Shown here piece after piece: positions 16,241 to 25,286 of a stretch of 64,000 nucleotides of DNA (its first letter is position 1; every line of letters starts with the position of its first letter). Source of the DNA: Streptomyces lienomycini (GTDB taxonomy: Bacteria > Actinomycetota > Actinomycetes > Streptomycetales > Streptomycetaceae); the NCBI RefSeq assembly GCF_027947595.1, contig NZ_CP116257.1, forward strand, positions 6,012,001-6,076,000. Reading direction: 5' to 3'. Both the position numbers and the translations under genes were made by a program. Below the pieces are notes generated by a model. The model was given only the letters and a program-made list of their open reading frames with translations, did no database searches and was not told where the DNA came from.

Positions 16241-16861
16241 CTACTTGATCAGGTAGATCGTGGCGAACAGGCCGATCCAGACCACATCGACGAAGTGCCA
16301 GTAGTAGGACACGACGATGGCGGCGGTCGCCTGCTCGTGGGTGAACCTCCGGGCCGCGTAGGTGCGGCCGAGGACCAGCAGGAAGGCGATCAGGCCGCCC
16401 GTCACGTGCAGTCCGTGGAAGCCGGTGGTCAGGTAGAACGCCGAGCCGTACGGGTCCGACGAGAGCGAGATGCCCTCGTGCTTGACCAGCTCGGTGTACT
16501 CGAACACCTGACCGCCGATGAAGATCGCACCCATCACGAAGGTGACGATGAACCACATCCGGAGCTTCTTCACGTCACCGCGCTCGGCCGCGAACACGCC
16601 GAGCTGGCAGGTGAGGGAGGAGAGCACCAGGATCGTGGTGTTCGTCGCGGAGAACGGAATGTTCAGCGCGTCGGCCTTCTCGGACCAGAAGTCCGGGCCG
16701 GTCACCGATCGCAGGGTGAAGTACATCGCGAAGAGGGCCGCGAAGAACATCAGCTCGGAACTCAACCAGATGATGGTTCCGACGCTGGTGAGGTTCGGCC
16801 GGTTGACCGACGGGTGCGCGTGCCCGGTTTCTACTGTCGTTGCTGTCGCCACGACCGACAT
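16241..16861 (-). CDS. ctaE: Cytochrome c oxidase subunit III
   Basis: The 206-aa product has five membrane segments, a short form typical of bacteria lacking the first two helices of mitochondrial subunit III. Family signatures include [38 protein letters not shown] and [19 protein letters not shown]. It opens the ctaE-qcrCAB unit, away from the other oxidase genes at 18.9-22 kb. That split arrangement is normal for Streptomyces and mycobacteria and supports bc1-aa3 supercomplex assembly. Confidence 0.96.
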
Positions 16862-17058
16862 TATGTCGGTCGCTTATCCCGCCCTCACCCCGGGGGGTGC
16901 CGTTCGGAGTGTTCCCCCTGTCTGGACTGCCCGTATGGCCCATCGAACGGGCCGTCGAAGCCGTGTCCGAACCAGTGCTGACGGGGCGTTCGAGGGAGTA
17001 GCATCCGGCCCAACGGGCTACGACAGCCTTCCGGTCTTCACCGCGTATCGGAGGAAGC

Positions 17059-17460
17059 ATGCAGGCGACCGCCACGGTGCTGGTCTACAGCGACGACTCC
17101 AACACCCGCGAACAGGTGCGGCTCGCGACCGGCCGCCGGCCGGCTCCGGACGTGCCGGTGGTCGAGTTCGTGGAGTGCGCCACCCCGGCCGCGGTGCTCA
17201 AGGAGCTGGACCGGGGCGGGATCGACGTCTGCGTCCTGGACGGCGAGGCCGTGCCCATGGGGGGCATGGGCCTGTGCCGCCAGATCAAGGACGAGGTCTT
17301 CCAGTCCCCGCCGGTGCTGCTGCTCATCGCGCGGCCGCAGGACGCGTGGCTGGCGACCTGGAGCCGGGCGGAGGCGGCTGTGACGCTGCCGGTGGAGCCG
17401 GTGGAGTTCGCGTCGGCGCTGGCCGCTTTGCTGCGGGAGAAGAGGCTGCAGGGGGTTTAG
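17059..17460 (+). CDS. Degenerate response-regulator receiver protein
   Basis: The 133-residue product has a CheY-like fold pattern: TVLVYSDDSNTREQVRLA, then GIDVCVLDGEAVPMGGMGLCRQIKDE with an Asp at 61, then PPVLLLIARPQD and AAVTLPVEPVEFASALAALL. The conserved Thr/Ser after the fourth strand is replaced by Ile/Ala, and the conserved Lys (usually K-P) by Leu in TLPVEP. Phospho-switching is therefore doubtful, and it may work as a protein-interaction module. There is no output domain. It lies divergently from ctaE and convergently with the L,D-transpeptidase gene. Confidence 0.75.
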   Translation: MQATATVLVYSDDSNTREQVRLATGRRPAPDVPVVEFVECATPAAVLKELDRGGIDVCVLDGEAVPMGGMGLCRQIKDEVFQSPPVLLLIARPQDAWLATWSRAEAAVTLPVEPVEFASALAALLREKRLQGV

Positions 17461-17469
17461 GGGCGCCTT

Positions 17470-17538
17470 CCGGCTCGGGGGTGCGGGTCGCTTCGCGGGT
17501 GCGGCACCGTCGTGGCTTGTCGCACCCCTTTCGGGGCG
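17470..17538. repeat. Dispersed intergenic repeat copy between convergent genes
   Basis: The segment CGTCGTGGCTTGTCGC at about 17508-17523 recurs at about 46385-46400, and CCTTTCGGGGCGCT resembles the C/G-rich end of other copies. It lies between two converging genes and could form a terminator-like structure. Confidence 0.45.
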
Positions 17539-18813
17539 CTACACCGCCGTCGGCCGCAGCCTTGCCGTCTCCTGGTTGTTCGACGCGCCCGTGCCGCCGG
17601 TCAGCGCGCTGCCCGTGCGCCACTTCGCCCAGTCCAGGTTCCAGTCGCCGAAGCCGTTGCCGAAGGGTTCCATCGTCTCGCCGCCGGAGTTGACGACCTC
17701 GACGAGGTCGCCCTCCTGGACGGCGTCGAAGAACCACTCGGCGTTGTCGGTGCTCATACCGACGCAGCCGTGGCTGACGTTGGCGACGCCCTGGGAGCCG
17801 ACGGACCAGGGGGCGGCGTGCACGTACTCGCCGCTCCAGGTCACGCGGGTGGCCCAGTACACCGGCAGGTCGTACGACTCCGAGGAGCCCTCGGCGATGC
17901 CGACGGTGCTGCTGCGCATGCGTACGAAGGGTTCCTTGCCGAGGACGACCTTGACCCCGTTGCGGGTCTCGAAGCCGGGCTTGCCGGAGGTGACCGGGAC
18001 CTGCCGGACCTCTTCGCCGTCCTTGTAGAGCGTCAGCGTGTGCGCGGCGGCGTCGGTGACGGCCACGACGCGGTCTTCCGTGGTGATCTTCAGGGGTTTG
18101 GCCTTGCCGCCCCACATCCGGTCGCCGATCTTGATGCCGTCGAGGGTGCTGCGGACCTGGATCGTGGCGTGGGCGGGCCAGTACTCCTCGGGCCGGTAGT
18201 GGAGCTTCTTGTCGTCCACCCAGTACCAGGCGCCCTTCGCCGCGGGCGTGGACTCGACCTTCAGGGCGCGTTCCACTATGGCCCGCTGGGCCGGGTCCTG
18301 GACCGGCTGGCTCAGTTCCGCCGTGACGGGCTGGCCGACGCCGTACGCGCCCGCCTTGGGCCCGAACACGACGTCCAGGGTCTTCTTGGCGCTGGGCCTG
18401 CCCGTCGCGAAGGTGAGCACCTTGCGGCCGGGCGCTCCGTCGCCGTCCTCGGTGCTGACGCGCACCGTGTAACTGGCGTCGGCCGCCAGCGGTGAGGTGC
18501 TGTGCCAGCGGGCGCCGTCGGCGGACAGTTCGCCCGCGACGTAGCGGCCGGTCGCGTCCACGGCCGTGACGTCCGTGATGCGGCCGTCCGCGCCCTCGGC
18601 GACCACCTCCAGGGGTTTGTCCGGGTCGGCCTTCTTCCCGGCGTCCGTGGGGCCGTTGAAGGAGATCTGGCCGGCCGCGTCGTAGGGCGCGGCGGACAGC
18701 GGGTTGTCGTCGTCGCCGAGGCAGGCGGTGACGCTCGCGCCGAGGGCGATCACCAGCAGGGTGCAGCCGACGACCGTACGCCCCCGCGCCTGGAAGTGAA
18801 CCGTGTTGCTCAT
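17539..18813 (-). CDS. L,D-transpeptidase lipoprotein (YkuD domain, Ig-like N-terminus)
   Basis: The 424-aa product has a lipobox VTAC (Cys31) and two Ig-like/bacterial beta domains (about 45-140 and 145-245), then a YkuD catalytic domain (about 247-385). His332 is in EYVHAAPWS and the SHGC motif with catalytic Cys350 is in VSHGCVGMS. It should form 3-3 (mDAP-mDAP) cross-links in the outer wall, like mycobacterial LdtMt2. A C-terminal tail containing DWNLDWAKWRTGSAL is a Streptomyces feature. It lies between the ctaCDF terminator and the receiver-like gene, with its own promoter region after the hairpin. Confidence 0.93.
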   Translation of the reverse strand: MSNTVHFQARGRTVVGCTLLVIALGASVTACLGDDDNPLSAAPYDAAGQISFNGPTDAGKKADPDKPLEVVAEGADGRITDVTAVDATGRYVAGELSADGARWHSTSPLAADASYTVRVSTEDGDGAPGRKVLTFATGRPSAKKTLDVVFGPKAGAYGVGQPVTAELSQPVQDPAQRAIVERALKVESTPAAKGAWYWVDDKKLHYRPEEYWPAHATIQVRSTLDGIKIGDRMWGGKAKPLKITTEDRVVAVTDAAAHTLTLYKDGEEVRQVPVTSGKPGFETRNGVKVVLGKEPFVRMRSSTVGIAEGSSESYDLPVYWATRVTWSGEYVHAAPWSVGSQGVANVSHGCVGMSTDNAEWFFDAVQEGDLVEVVNSGGETMEPFGNGFGDWNLDWAKWRTGSALTGGTGASNNQETARLRPTAV

Positions 18814-18887
18814 GACCTCACGCTAGGGAGAGACGTCAACGGCGGCACGGTGGGTAAGCCGGAAGAGTGAGGGGCGTACGGCACACG

Positions 18888-18927
18888 AAGGGGCCCGGAC
18901 GCTCCTGGCGGAGTGTCCGGGCCCCTT
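18888..18927 (-). terminator. Hairpin terminator after ctaF
   Basis: A perfect 13-bp stem (AAGGGGCCCGGAC with GTCCGGGCCCCTT) and a 14-nt loop lie 16 bp beyond the ctaF stop. It closes the ctaCDF unit and separates it from the L,D-transpeptidase gene. Confidence 0.85.
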
Positions 18928-18942
18928 GGCGCTCGGCGCGTG

Positions 18943-19341
18943 CTACTGGGTGCGGTTCTCACCGCGGTAGTACTCGAAGACCCAGCCGAACAGGCCGACC
19001 AGGAGGACGGGTGCCGAGAAGTACATGATCCACCAGCCGACGGCGATGCCCAGGAAGGCGAGCGCGCCGCCGAGGCCGAGCGCCAGCGGCTGCCAGCTGT
19101 GCGGGCTGAAGAACCCGACCTCGCCGGCCTCGTCCGCGACGTCCGCCTCGGTGTTGTCCTGCGCGCCCGCGTCGACCCGCCGCGCCGTGAAGGCGAGGTA
19201 GAAGCCGATCATGATGGCCAGGCCGAAGGCCAGGAAGAGGGCCGTGGTGCCGGCCGGCTCCTTGGACCAGTAGCCGTAGACGATCGCCACGGCGAGGATG
19301 AAGACGCTCAACCAGATGAACATCTTGCCCTGGATCTTCAC
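18943..19341 (-). CDS. ctaF: Cytochrome c oxidase subunit IV (actinobacterial type)
   Basis: This is a small membrane protein of 132 aa with about four hydrophobic segments, starting [24 protein letters not shown]. Its product is the actinobacterial subunit IV found in bc1-aa3 supercomplexes. A hydrophilic loop rich in Asp/Glu ([22 protein letters not shown]) lies between helices 2 and 3. It overlaps the ctaD stop by 4 bp and is last in ctaC-ctaD-ctaF. Confidence 0.93.
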   Translation of the reverse strand: MKIQGKMFIWLSVFILAVAIVYGYWSKEPAGTTALFLAFGLAIMIGFYLAFTARRVDAGAQDNTEADVADEAGEVGFFSPHSWQPLALGLGGALAFLGIAVGWWIMYFSAPVLLVGLFGWVFEYYRGENRTQ

Positions 19342-21074
19342 TTCCCGGCCTCCTTGCCGCCGGCGAGGGCCTTCTCACCGTGGCCGACGTTCTCCAGCTG
19401 GTCGATCGCGGAGATCTCGGGGTGGTGCAGGTCGAAGGCAGGGGATTCACTGCGGATGCGCGGCAGCGTGAGGAAGTTGTGCCGCGGCGGCGGGCAGGAC
19501 GTCGCCCACTCCAGCGAACGGCCGTAGCCCCACGGGTCGTCCACCTCGACCTTCTTGCCGTACTTGGCCGTCTTCCAGATGTTGTAGAAGAACGGCAGTA
19601 TCGACATGCCCAGCAGGAACGAGCTGATCGTCGAGACCGTGTTCAGGGCGGTGAAGCCGTCCGCGGCCAGGTAGTCGGCGTAGCGGCGCGGCATGCCCTC
19701 GGCGCCCAGCCAGTGCTGGACCAGGAAGGTGCCGTGGAAGCCGATGAACAGCGTCCAGAAGGTGATCTTGCCGAGGCGCTCGTCCAGCAGCTTGCCGGTG
19801 AACTTGGGCCACCAGAAGTGGAAGCCGGCGAACATCGCGAACACCACGGTGCCGAACACCACGTAGTGGAAGTGCGCCACCACGAAGTACGAGTCCGAGA
19901 CGTGGAAGTCCAGCGGCGGCGAGGCCAGGATGACACCGGTCAGACCACCGAAGAGGAAGGTGATCAGGAAGCCGGTGGACCACAGCATCGGTGTCTCGAA
20001 GCTGAGTGATCCCTTCCACATGGTGCCGATCCAGTTGAAGAACTTCACACCGGTCGGAACCGCGATCAGGAAGGTCATGAAGGAGAAGAACGGCAGCAGC
20101 ACACCGCCCGTGACGTACATGTGGTGCGCCCACACCGTCACCGACAGGCCCGCGATCGCGATCGTCGCGCCGATCAGACCCATGTAGCCGAAGATCGGCT
20201 TGCGGGAGAAGACCGGGATGATCTCACTGACGATGCCGAAGAACGGCAGCGCGATGATGTACACCTCTGGATGCCCGAAGAACCAGAAGAGGTGTTGCCA
20301 CAGCAGCGCCCCGCCGTTGGACGAGTCGAAGATGTGGGCACCGAACTTGCGGTCGGCCTCCAGCGCGAACAGGGCCGCGGCCAGCACCGGGAAGGCCAGC
20401 AGGACCAGCACACCGGTCAGCAGCACGTTCCAGGTGAAGATCGGCATCCGGAACATGGTCATGCCCGGCGCGCGCATGCAGATGATCGTGGTGATGAAGT
20501 TGACCGAGCCGAGGATGGTGCCGAAGCCGGAGAAGGCCAGACCCATGATCCACAGGTCACCGCCGATACCGGGCGAGTGCACCGCGTCGGACAGCGGCGA
20601 GTAGGCGAACCAGCCGAAGTCGGCCGCGCCCTGCGGGGTCAGGAACCCGCCCACCGCGATCGTCGAGCCGAACAGGTACAGCCAGTAGGCGAACATGTTC
20701 AGCCGGGGGAAGGCCACGTCCGGAGCGCCGATCTGGAGCGGCATGATCCAGTTCGCGAAGCCGGAGAACAGCGGCGTCGCGAACATCAGCAGCATGATCG
20801 TGCCGTGCATCGTGAACGCCTGGTTGAACTGCTCGTTCGACACGATCTGCAGACCGGGTCGGGCCAGCTCGGCGCGCATGATCAGCGCCATCACGCCGCC
20901 GATCACGAAGAACGCGAACGACGTCACCAGATACAGCGTGCCGATCGTCTTGTGGTCAGTGGTCGTCAACCACTTGATCACGACGTTGCCGGGCTGCTTG
21001 CGCCGTACCGGCAGCTCGTTCTCGTACGAGTCCTCCGCTGCCGAGGCACCCTGGGGTTCGTTGAGGATGCTCAC
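19338..21074 (-). CDS. ctaD: Cytochrome c oxidase subunit I (aa3 type)
   Basis: The 578-aa product has twelve membrane helices. The hallmark segments are [12 protein letters not shown] (heme a ligand), [17 protein letters not shown] (CuB His and the cross-linked Tyr region), [10 protein letters not shown] (CuB His pair) and [26 protein letters not shown] (heme a3 and heme a ligands). It reduces oxygen and pumps protons. The long Streptomyces-type C-terminal tail ends in a Gly/Lys-rich stretch. It overlaps ctaC and ctaF by 4 bp each. Confidence 0.98.
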   Translation of the reverse strand: MSILNEPQGASAAEDSYENELPVRRKQPGNVVIKWLTTTDHKTIGTLYLVTSFAFFVIGGVMALIMRAELARPGLQIVSNEQFNQAFTMHGTIMLLMFATPLFSGFANWIMPLQIGAPDVAFPRLNMFAYWLYLFGSTIAVGGFLTPQGAADFGWFAYSPLSDAVHSPGIGGDLWIMGLAFSGFGTILGSVNFITTIICMRAPGMTMFRMPIFTWNVLLTGVLVLLAFPVLAAALFALEADRKFGAHIFDSSNGGALLWQHLFWFFGHPEVYIIALPFFGIVSEIIPVFSRKPIFGYMGLIGATIAIAGLSVTVWAHHMYVTGGVLLPFFSFMTFLIAVPTGVKFFNWIGTMWKGSLSFETPMLWSTGFLITFLFGGLTGVILASPPLDFHVSDSYFVVAHFHYVVFGTVVFAMFAGFHFWWPKFTGKLLDERLGKITFWTLFIGFHGTFLVQHWLGAEGMPRRYADYLAADGFTALNTVSTISSFLLGMSILPFFYNIWKTAKYGKKVEVDDPWGYGRSLEWATSCPPPRHNFLTLPRIRSESPAFDLHHPEISAIDQLENVGHGEKALAGGKEAGK

Positions 21075-22030
21075 AGGTTGTTCGTCTCCCGGTTCTTCTC
21101 GTGGCTCGTCTGCGCGACGCCTGCGGGAACGTAACCGGTCTGCCCCTTCTTCGCGAGGTCCTGGAGGTGCTGCTCATAGCGGTCCGGGGAGACGACCTTG
21201 ACGTTGAACAGCATCCGGGAGTGGTCCACGCCGCACAGCTCGGCGCACTTGCCCATGAAGGTGCCCTCCTTGTTGGGGGTCACCTCGAAGGCGTTGGTGT
21301 GGCCCGGGATGACGTCCTGCTTCATGAGGAACGGCACCACCCAGAAGGAGTGGATGACGTCGCGCGAGGTCAGGACGAAGCGGACCGTCTTGCCCTTGGG
21401 GAGCCAGAGGGTCGGGCCCGGGTTGTTGGTCTGCGGGTTCCGCGTGCCGGGGGTGCCGCAGTCGTAGACGCCGCCGGCGTCGGCCGGGAAGTCCTTGATG
21501 AACCGGTCCGGAATGGCCGCCAGTTCCTTGGACGTCTTGGCGTCGCCGGTGGAGCCCGGGACGTCCTCGATGTGGTTGAAGCACCAGCTCCACTGGAAGC
21601 CGACCACGTTGACCGTGACGTCAGGCTTGTTCTTGAGGCTCATGAGATCGGACTCGTCACGCGCGGTGAAGTAGAACAGCACCGAGACGATGACGAGCGG
21701 AACCATGGTGTACAGCGCCTCGATGGGCAGGTTGTACCTGGTCTGCGGAGGGACCTCGACCTTGGTGCGGCTGCGCCGGTGGAAGAAGACACTCCACAGG
21801 ATCAGGCCCCACACCAGCACGCCGGTGGCCAGCGCGGCAGCCCAGGAGCCCTGCCACAGGGAGAGGATCCGCGGAGCCTCTTCCGTGGTTGGGGTGGGCA
21901 TGCCGAGGCGGGGGAAGTCCTCGTATGTGCAACCGGTGGCGGTCGCCAGGACCAGGCCCGCGGTCAGTGCCTGCAGCAGCTTCCGCCGCATCGGGCGCCG
22001 CGGCGAGCGGTCGGAGCCGTTGGGACTCAC
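21071..22030 (-). CDS. ctaC: Cytochrome c oxidase subunit II (CuA lipoprotein)
   Basis: The 319-aa product starts at a GTG with GGAAGG 6 nt upstream. The leader ends in a lipobox (ATGC), two membrane helices follow (about 60-80 and 105-125), and then a cupredoxin domain. Its CuA ligands are in [15 protein letters not shown]. An insert [18 protein letters not shown] and the [11 protein letters not shown] region, containing an extra Cys, are typical of actinobacterial CtaC contacting QcrC. It is first in ctaC-ctaD-ctaF and transcribed away from the cysteine desulfurase gene. Confidence 0.97.
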   Translation of the reverse strand: MSPNGSDRSPRRPMRRKLLQALTAGLVLATATGCTYEDFPRLGMPTPTTEEAPRILSLWQGSWAAALATGVLVWGLILWSVFFHRRSRTKVEVPPQTRYNLPIEALYTMVPLVIVSVLFYFTARDESDLMSLKNKPDVTVNVVGFQWSWCFNHIEDVPGSTGDAKTSKELAAIPDRFIKDFPADAGGVYDCGTPGTRNPQTNNPGPTLWLPKGKTVRFVLTSRDVIHSFWVVPFLMKQDVIPGHTNAFEVTPNKEGTFMGKCAELCGVDHSRMLFNVKVVSPDRYEQHLQDLAKKGQTGYVPAGVAQTSHEKNRETNNL

Positions 22031-22356
22031 GTAGCGCCTTCCCGAGAGTCTCGCCCGCGCTGTTCGGCTGCGGCCTTCTCGCTGGTCGGTCGCCGCCCTG
22101 CGTCGGGCAGGGGTTTGATGTTTATGCGGACCAAACCCTAGCCGACGCCCTCCGGGGGGTCGCGGGGAGGGTGGCATACGCGCCGGGGGTCACTCTTTAA
22201 GGGTGGGACGGGGGCGCCTACGGGGGTGTGGCCTGGGGTTGTTCGGCGGCTGACGGTGCGTTGTGGTCGTTCGCGCCCGCGCGGCGGAGTCCTCACATGT
22301 CACGGCCCCGCGCCCCTGGCGGGGCGCTGAAGCACCCGGCGTTCTAGCGTTGGCCT
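22031..22356. promoter_or_regulatory. Divergent intergenic region ctaC / cysteine desulfurase-TusA
   Basis: This 326-bp spacer holds the ctaC promoter and leader on the minus strand and the desulfurase promoter on the plus strand. An imperfect inverted repeat, GGTTTG (22112-22117) and CAAACC (22132-22137), brackets the AT-rich ATGTTTATGCG and could be an operator for ctaCDF. From about 22266 to 22330 lies a copy of the dispersed repeat (GCGGCGGAGTC ... GGCCCCGCGCCCCT). No confident -10/-35 pair is assigned. Confidence 0.4.
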
Positions 22357-23739
22357 GTGGCCTACTTCGACGCCGCTTCCGCGGCTCCCCTCCATCCCGT
22401 TGCCCGGCAGGCGCTGTTGGCGTCCCTCGACGAGGGGTGGGCCGATCCCGCCCGGCTGTACCGGGAGGGGCGGCGGGCGCGGTTGCTGCTGGACGCCGCT
22501 CGGGAGGCGGCGGCCGAGGCCGTGGGATGCCGGGCGGACGAGTTGGTGTTCACCCCTTCGGGGACGCGGGCGGTGCATTCGGGTGTGGCGGGCGCACTGG
22601 CCGGGCGCCGGCGCGTCGGACACCACCTGATCGTGTCAACGGTCGAACACTCCTCCGTACTTCACGCGGCCGAGGCGCACGAGGGCGGGGGCGGCAGCCT
22701 CACCCAGGTCCCCGTCGACCGGGCGGGCGCGGTGGACCCGGCGGCGTACGCGGCGGCTCTGCGCGAGGACACGGCGCTGGCCTGTCTCCAGTCGGCCAAC
22801 CACGAGGTGGGCACCGAGCAGCCGGTGACGGAGGTGGCGGAGGTCTGCCGGGCGGCGGGCGTGCCCCTGCTGGTGGACGCGGCCCAGTCGCTGGCCTGGG
22901 GGAAGGTGGCGGGCGACTGGTCGCTGCTGGCGGGCAGCGCCCACAAGTGGGGCGGGCCCTCGGGCGTGGGGCTGCTCGTCGTACGCAAGGGGGTGCGGTT
23001 CGCGCCGCAAGGGCCCGGGGACGAGCGTGAGTCGGGCCGGGCGCCGGGGTTCGAGAACCTGCCGGCGATCGTGGCCGCGGCGGCGTCGCTGCGGGCGGTG
23101 CGGGCCGAGGCGGCGCGGGAGGCGGCCCGGCTGCGGGAGCTGACCGAGCGGATCCGGGCGCGGGTGCCGGCCCTGGTGCCGGACGTGGAGGTGGTCGGCG
23201 ATCCGACGCGCCGGCTGCCCGGCGTCGTCACCTTCTCGTGTCTCTATGTCGACGGGGAGACTCTGCTGCACGAGCTGGATCGCGCCGGTTTCTCCGTGTC
23301 GTCCGGATCGTCCTGCACGAGCGGCACGCTGACGCCGAGCCACGTCCTGCGGGCGATGGGCGTGCTCAGCGAGGGCAACGTCCGGGTGTCCCTGCCGCCG
23401 GGGACACCCGCCGAGGACGTCGAGCGGTTCCTGGAGGTGCTGCCGGGCACGGTGGCCGCGGTGCGGGAGAAGCTGGGGGCGCCGACCGCGACGGAGACCG
23501 TCCGCGCGGCCGGTCCCGACCTCGTGGTGGACGCGCTGGGCCGGCGCTGCCCCGTTCCGGTGATCGAACTGGCCAAGGTCATCGGCGACGTCCCCGTCGG
23601 CGGCACGGTCCGCGTCCTGTCCGACGACGAGGCCGCCCGCCTGGACATCCCGGCGTGGTGCGAGATGCGGGGGCAGGAGTACGCGGGCGAGGAACCGGCG
23701 GAAGAAGGAACGGCGTACTTGGTCCGCCGGACGAGGTAA
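22357..23739 (+). CDS. Cysteine desulfurase fused to a C-terminal TusA sulfur-carrier domain
   Basis: The product is 460 aa. Residues 1-370 are an IscS/NifS-type fold: His98 in VEHSSVLH, Asp174 in LLVDAAQS, PLP Lys197 in GSAHKWGG, and active-site Cys320 in SVSSGSSCTSG. Residues about 388-455 form a TusA domain with its carrier Cys398 in RRCPVPVIELAK and the DDEAARLDIPAWCEMRGQ strand. Cysteine sulfur can thus pass from Cys320 to Cys398 within one chain, for tRNA thiolation, molybdopterin or Fe-S assembly. The start is a GTG without a strong ribosome site. No isc/suf genes are adjacent, but erpA and nadA follow a few kb on. Confidence 0.92.
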   Translation: MAYFDAASAAPLHPVARQALLASLDEGWADPARLYREGRRARLLLDAAREAAAEAVGCRADELVFTPSGTRAVHSGVAGALAGRRRVGHHLIVSTVEHSSVLHAAEAHEGGGGSLTQVPVDRAGAVDPAAYAAALREDTALACLQSANHEVGTEQPVTEVAEVCRAAGVPLLVDAAQSLAWGKVAGDWSLLAGSAHKWGGPSGVGLLVVRKGVRFAPQGPGDERESGRAPGFENLPAIVAAAASLRAVRAEAAREAARLRELTERIRARVPALVPDVEVVGDPTRRLPGVVTFSCLYVDGETLLHELDRAGFSVSSGSSCTSGTLTPSHVLRAMGVLSEGNVRVSLPPGTPAEDVERFLEVLPGTVAAVREKLGAPTATETVRAAGPDLVVDALGRRCPVPVIELAKVIGDVPVGGTVRVLSDDEAARLDIPAWCEMRGQEYAGEEPAEEGTAYLVRRTR

Positions 23740-23836
23740 TGCCGATAAGGGGCGCGGGGAACTGCGCGACGAGCCCCCCAAGCACCCGCACCCGACAACG
23801 CGCATCAAGAGGCTCCCCCGTAGTCGCAACGGCGCG
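23740..23836. repeat. Dispersed intergenic repeat copy between convergent genes
   Basis: The segment GGGGCGCGGGGAACTGCGCG at about 23749-23768 is the reverse complement of the CGCGCAGTTCCCCGCGCC core found near 46395, and shares ends with the copies near 4515 and 17505. It occupies the gap between two converging genes. No T-run or long perfect stem was found. Confidence 0.5.
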
Positions 23837-24811
23837 TCACCCCAGGTGCGCCTGAACCTCCCCGGCGGCCTCGTCCCCGTACGCCTTCGTGAACCGCTCC
23901 ATGAAGTGCCCGCGCCGCAGCTGGTACTCCTGCGTCCCCACCGTCTCGATGACGAGCGTCGCCAGCATGCAGCCGACCTGCGCCGCCCGCTCGAGCGAGA
24001 CCCCCCACGCCAGTCCCGACAGGAACCCCGCGCGGAAGGCGTCGCCGACGCCCGTGGGGTCGGCCTTGCGCTCCTCGTCGGGGACGCCGACCTCGATGGT
24101 CGGCCCGCCGGCCCGCTCGATGCGCACGCCCCGCGCGCCGAGGGTGGTGACGCGGTGGCCGACGCGGCCGAGGATCTCCTGGTCCGTCCAGCCGGTCTTG
24201 GTCTCGATGAGCCCCTTCTCGTACTCGTTGGAGAAGAGGTAGGTCGCCCCGTCCAGCAGTATCCGGATCTCGTCGCCGTTCATCCGGGCGATCTGCTGGG
24301 AGAAGTCGGCGGCGAAGGGGATGGAGCGGGTCCGGCACTCCTCGGTGTGCCGGAGCATCGCCTCCGGGTCGTCGGCGCCGATGGAGACCAGGTCGAGGCC
24401 GCCCACCCGGTCGGCGACGGTCTTCAGCTCGATGAGGCGGGCCTCGCTCATCGCGCCCGTGTAGAACGAGCCGATCTGGTTGTGGTCGGCGTCGGTGGTG
24501 CAGACGAAGCGGGCGGTGTGCAGGGTCTCGGAGATGCGGACCGAGCCGGTGTCGACGCCGTGCCGGTCCAGCCAGGCCCGGTACTCGTCGAAGTCGGCGC
24601 CGGCCGCGCCGACCAGGACCGGCCCGGTGCCGAGCTGACCCATGCCGAAGGCGATGTTCGCGGCGACGCCGCCCCGGCGCACGTCCAGCTGGTCGACCAG
24701 GAAGGAGAGCGAGACCGTGTGCAACTGGTCCGCGACGAGCTGGTCGGAGAAGCGGCCGGGGAAGGTCATGAGGTGGTCGGTGGCGATGGAGCCGGTGACT
24801 GCGATGCGCAC
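23837..24811 (-). CDS. adoK: Adenosine kinase (PfkB family, mycobacterial AdoK type)
   Basis: The 324-aa sugar-kinase fold starts RIAVTGSIATDHLMTFPGRF, which I recognise as closely matching the M. tuberculosis adenosine kinase Rv2202c. It contains the family motif RRGGVAANIAFGMGQLG near residue 45 and the catalytic DPTGVGDAFRAGF, in which Asp is the base. It would phosphorylate adenosine in purine salvage. Automatic annotation usually says carbohydrate kinase. It converges with the desulfurase-TusA gene. Confidence 0.88.
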   Translation of the reverse strand: MRIAVTGSIATDHLMTFPGRFSDQLVADQLHTVSLSFLVDQLDVRRGGVAANIAFGMGQLGTGPVLVGAAGADFDEYRAWLDRHGVDTGSVRISETLHTARFVCTTDADHNQIGSFYTGAMSEARLIELKTVADRVGGLDLVSIGADDPEAMLRHTEECRTRSIPFAADFSQQIARMNGDEIRILLDGATYLFSNEYEKGLIETKTGWTDQEILGRVGHRVTTLGARGVRIERAGGPTIEVGVPDEERKADPTGVGDAFRAGFLSGLAWGVSLERAAQVGCMLATLVIETVGTQEYQLRRGHFMERFTKAYGDEAAGEVQAHLG

Positions 24812-24944
24812 GGCGTGGACTCTCTCCTGGAGGGAGGGCGGGTTGACGGTTCACGCTACCCGGCGGCGACGCCAGGCCGAAGCAGGCAAAACTACCCGGT
24901 AGTAGAACTTTCTTCGCGGACCGGGACGTGCCTACGGTTCGGAT

Positions 24945-25154
24945 ATGACGAACCCGAGGACCGCCGACCCCGCCCCGGCCGACCTGGACGGCGACCTGGC
25001 GTCGCTGCTCGGCGACTGCGCCCGGATGACCCCGCGCTGGTCGGCCCCGGCCCACGCCTCCTCCCGCCCGGTGCCCCTCTCGCTCATCCACGGCGTCCGG
25101 GTGCCGGGGACCTCGGCGCGTCTGCTGGAGGCGATGTCGGACTACGGCGACTGA
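24945..25154 (+). CDS. Small hypothetical protein
   Basis: This is a 69-residue open frame with typical G/C third-position bias and no recognised domain. It is rich in Ala, Pro and Ser, with a C-terminal helix SARLLEAMSDYGD. The ATG lies close behind a TACGGT box, which would make the message nearly leaderless. Upstream at 24892-24904 is a short palindrome (ACTAC-CCG-GTAGT) that could be an operator. It lies just before the frameshifted membrane-anchored protein gene. Confidence 0.45.
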   Translation: MTNPRTADPAPADLDGDLASLLGDCARMTPRWSAPAHASSRPVPLSLIHGVRVPGTSARLLEAMSDYGD

Positions 25155-25286
25155 GCCCGCCCGGCGGACGGCCCCTCACCTCCTCACCCGTTCGGCCGTT
25201 CGGGCGACGGGCTCCGTCGCCGGGAACCGGATGCCGTGCCACCGCGTCCCATCGCTGTCCCCAGCAACAGCCGAAGGAGCGATGCG

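Noticed and set aside
22110..22140. GGTTTG...CAAACC inverted repeat as a defined ctaC operator
   Set aside because: It is only a 6-bp arm pair with a long AT-rich loop; kept as a note in the intergenic entry but not strong enough for a separate call.
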